Shown here one piece after another: positions 62,150 through 64,000 of a DNA stretch of 64,000 bases (its first letter is position 1; every line of letters starts with the position of its first letter). Source of the stretch: Sipunculus nudus. Taxonomy: Eukaryota; Annelida; Sipuncula; Golfingiida; Sipunculidae. Where the stretch lies: assembly GCA_026874595.1 (NCBI GenBank), contig CM049306.1, positions 2,122,019-2,186,018 on the forward strand, written 5' to 3'. The translations under genes were made by a program, and so were the position numbers. The notes beneath the pieces are model-generated. The model saw nothing but the letters and a program-made list of their open reading frames with translations, was not told where the DNA came from and ran no database searches.

Positions 62150-64000
62150 GGGGAGCATTGAGAGTTGCACTGAATGACCTACAGTGACCTCAGTGGACTG
62201 CTTGACAATGTAAGAGAATACAACAAGAGCCTCCAAACAAATTAAATAACTAGCCTAATTTTGCAGCTTTTATTTTCAAATTTCAGATTTTAACAGATTA
62301 AATCTTTATGTGTACATGCTGTGAAAATAACATCCACAGTACTTACAGGAAATCGTACCGTGGCCAAAGTTGGGTAAAATTTAAGGTACTGATTTTATAT
62401 TTATGCTAATAACTTTAAAAAAATGCATTTTTCAGATCTAATTTACGGTATACAATTGAATCTTGATTAAATGATATTCCTGAAAAAAAGTCTCAGCCAT
62501 TCTTATTTTAAGTGAGTAAATATATATCCTGATTTTTTACAAGGTGCATTATGTTTGGGCCTGTAACTTCAACAAATTATGCAATACTCACCGAAATTTT
62601 GGTATGTACATAGGAAATGTATGGAAGAATATGAATATTTACAATTACATGTAACATTATGCCAATTTTTGGATTACCAGGTAAACAAAAGTGGGGTCAT
62701 GATGCTAGAAAATACAAATACATTAAGGCTTCTAAAAAACTTCAATAGCTAGACTAATTTTTAAGCTTATACTTTCAAATTAAAAATTCTTCAGATTAAA
62801 TCCACATGTTAACTGGCTGTGAAAATTAAATCAAATGTACTTATAAGAAAAAAACGTGACATGGTCAAATTTAGGCAAAATTTAAGGTACCAATTTTTTA
62901 TTTTTGCTAATATTTTAAAAAATTTAACAGATTTTGATCTTATTTTGGGTATACAATTTAATTTTGATTAATTAAAGATATATTACTGGAAAAAGTCCAT
63001 AGCTTTAAAATGTTTTGTTTTAAGTGATCAAATATCTTTCCTGATTTTTTACAAAATGCATTATGTTTGAGCCCATAACTTTTTTTAAATCATATAATAC
63101 AGACCTAATTTCTGACATGTACATAGGAACTATAAAGAGGAATATTTATGGTAAATATGAGGAAAAACAGATGAGTGGTTTCATAGTTAGGCTGTCCTGA
63201 AATGTGAAAATAGGTTTTTAATAAAAAATTGAGGTTTTTCCTTAATTTCTCAAAGGAACAAAGTCGCAAAGACCCCGTTTTCAGCTTGGAGGAGATCTTG
63301 GGGACATCTAACATTATGCCAACAACCTTGGGAGCATAGAGAGCTGCACTGAATGACCAACAGTGACCACAGTGGACTGCTTGACAATGTAAGGGAACAC
63401 AACAAGAGCCTCCAAAAAAATTCAATAACTAGCCTAATTTTGCAGCTTTTATTTTCAAATTTCAGATTTTAACAGATTAAATCCTTTTTTGTACATGCTG
63501 TGAAAATTAGATCCACAGTACTTACAGGAAAAAACGTGCCATGGTCAAAGTTGGGCAAAATTTAAGGTACCAATTTTTTTATTTTTGTTAATATTTTAAA
63601 AAATTTAACAGATTTTGATCTTATTTTGGGTATACAATTTAATTTTGATAAAATAAAGTTATATTACTGGAAAAAAAGTCAATAGCTTTAACAAGTTTTG
63701 TGTTAAGTGATCAAATATCTTTCCTGATTTTTTCCAAAATGCATTATGTTTGGGTCCATAACTTTTTTAAATTATATAATACAGACTTAATTTCTGGCAA
63801 GTACATAGGAACTATATAGAGGAAAATTTATGGTAAATATGAGGAAAAACAGATGAGTGGTTTCAATATTAGGCAGTCCTGAAGTGTGAAAATAGGTTTT
63901 TAATAAAAAATTGAGGTTTTTCCTTAATTTCTCAAAGGAACGAAGTCGCAAAGACCCAGTTTTCGGCTTGGTAGGAGATCTTGGGGACAACTAACATTAT
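62150..64000 (-). repeat. Three head-to-tail copies of the ~0.6 kb dispersed repeat (last cut by window edge)
   Basis: Copies begin near 62150, 62700 and 63330. They share GACTGCTTGACAATGTAAG, AACAAGAGCCTCCAAA, TTTAAGGTACCAATTTTTT, TGCATTATGTTTG and AAAGACCC(A/C)GTTTTC. The orientation is opposite to the pair at 14640-15950. Short ORFs here are shared between copies but are interrupted and unlikely to be genes. Confidence 0.82.

Larger units (their letters stand above)
48381..64000. other. Upstream intron or 5' flank of the E93-like gene, no exon recognised
   Basis: No coding exon or promoter could be supported here. The stretch holds the arrays and elements listed separately, plus AT-rich unique sequence (for example 54870-56740 and 59350-62100). 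G-runs occur at 61217-61231 and 62034-62055. Confidence 0.6.

Overview
The window looks like nuclear DNA of an invertebrate animal. Genes are split by GT-AG introns, tandem repeats fill well over a third of the sequence, and there are a DIRS-type retrotransposon, a tRNA-headed SINE and several terminal-inverted-repeat elements. The repeat character and the protein types fit a lophotrochozoan, perhaps a mollusc; that placement is an inference from general knowledge.

Layout: (1) 1-3882, minus strand: most of a DIRS-like tyrosine-recombinase retrotransposon (gag-like ORF, RT/RNase H broken by one in-frame stop, and a recombinase ORF that runs off the left edge). (2) 3883-20330, plus strand: the 3' half of NCAPH, the condensin I kleisin subunit. 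It has seven coding exons with consistent phases, a stop at 19112-19114, a repeat-filled 3' UTR and an AATAAA at 20308. Its introns hold minisatellites, a SINE, a ~1 kb inverted-repeat element and two copies of a ~0.6 kb interspersed repeat. (3) 20330-29143: intergenic, with small tandem arrays and no supported gene. (4) 29144-48380, minus strand: an LCOR/E93 (Eip93F/Mblk-1) family transcriptional regulator with five recognisable exons whose phases all join; its 5' end was not found. The introns carry very large arrays (113 bp x ~60, 51 bp x ~97, 31 bp x ~43). (5) 48381-64000: upstream intron or 5' flank of the same gene, with 24-bp, 48-bp and ~43-bp arrays, two MITE-like elements and three head-to-tail copies of the 0.6 kb repeat.

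NCAPH and the E93-like gene converge, with their 3' ends about 8.8 kb apart. No functional link between them is implied.

The most unusual signal is that three arrays amplify real exon-intron boundaries rather than random intron DNA. The 82-bp array repeats an NCAPH acceptor plus exon start. A 30-bp array repeats another NCAPH acceptor. The 113-bp array repeats the 3' end of an E93 coding exon with its splice donor. Each 113-bp unit also contains a plausible acceptor, so each could act as a 42-nt, phase-preserving micro-exon encoding a conserved LCOR-type motif. Whether any copy is spliced cannot be told from DNA alone.
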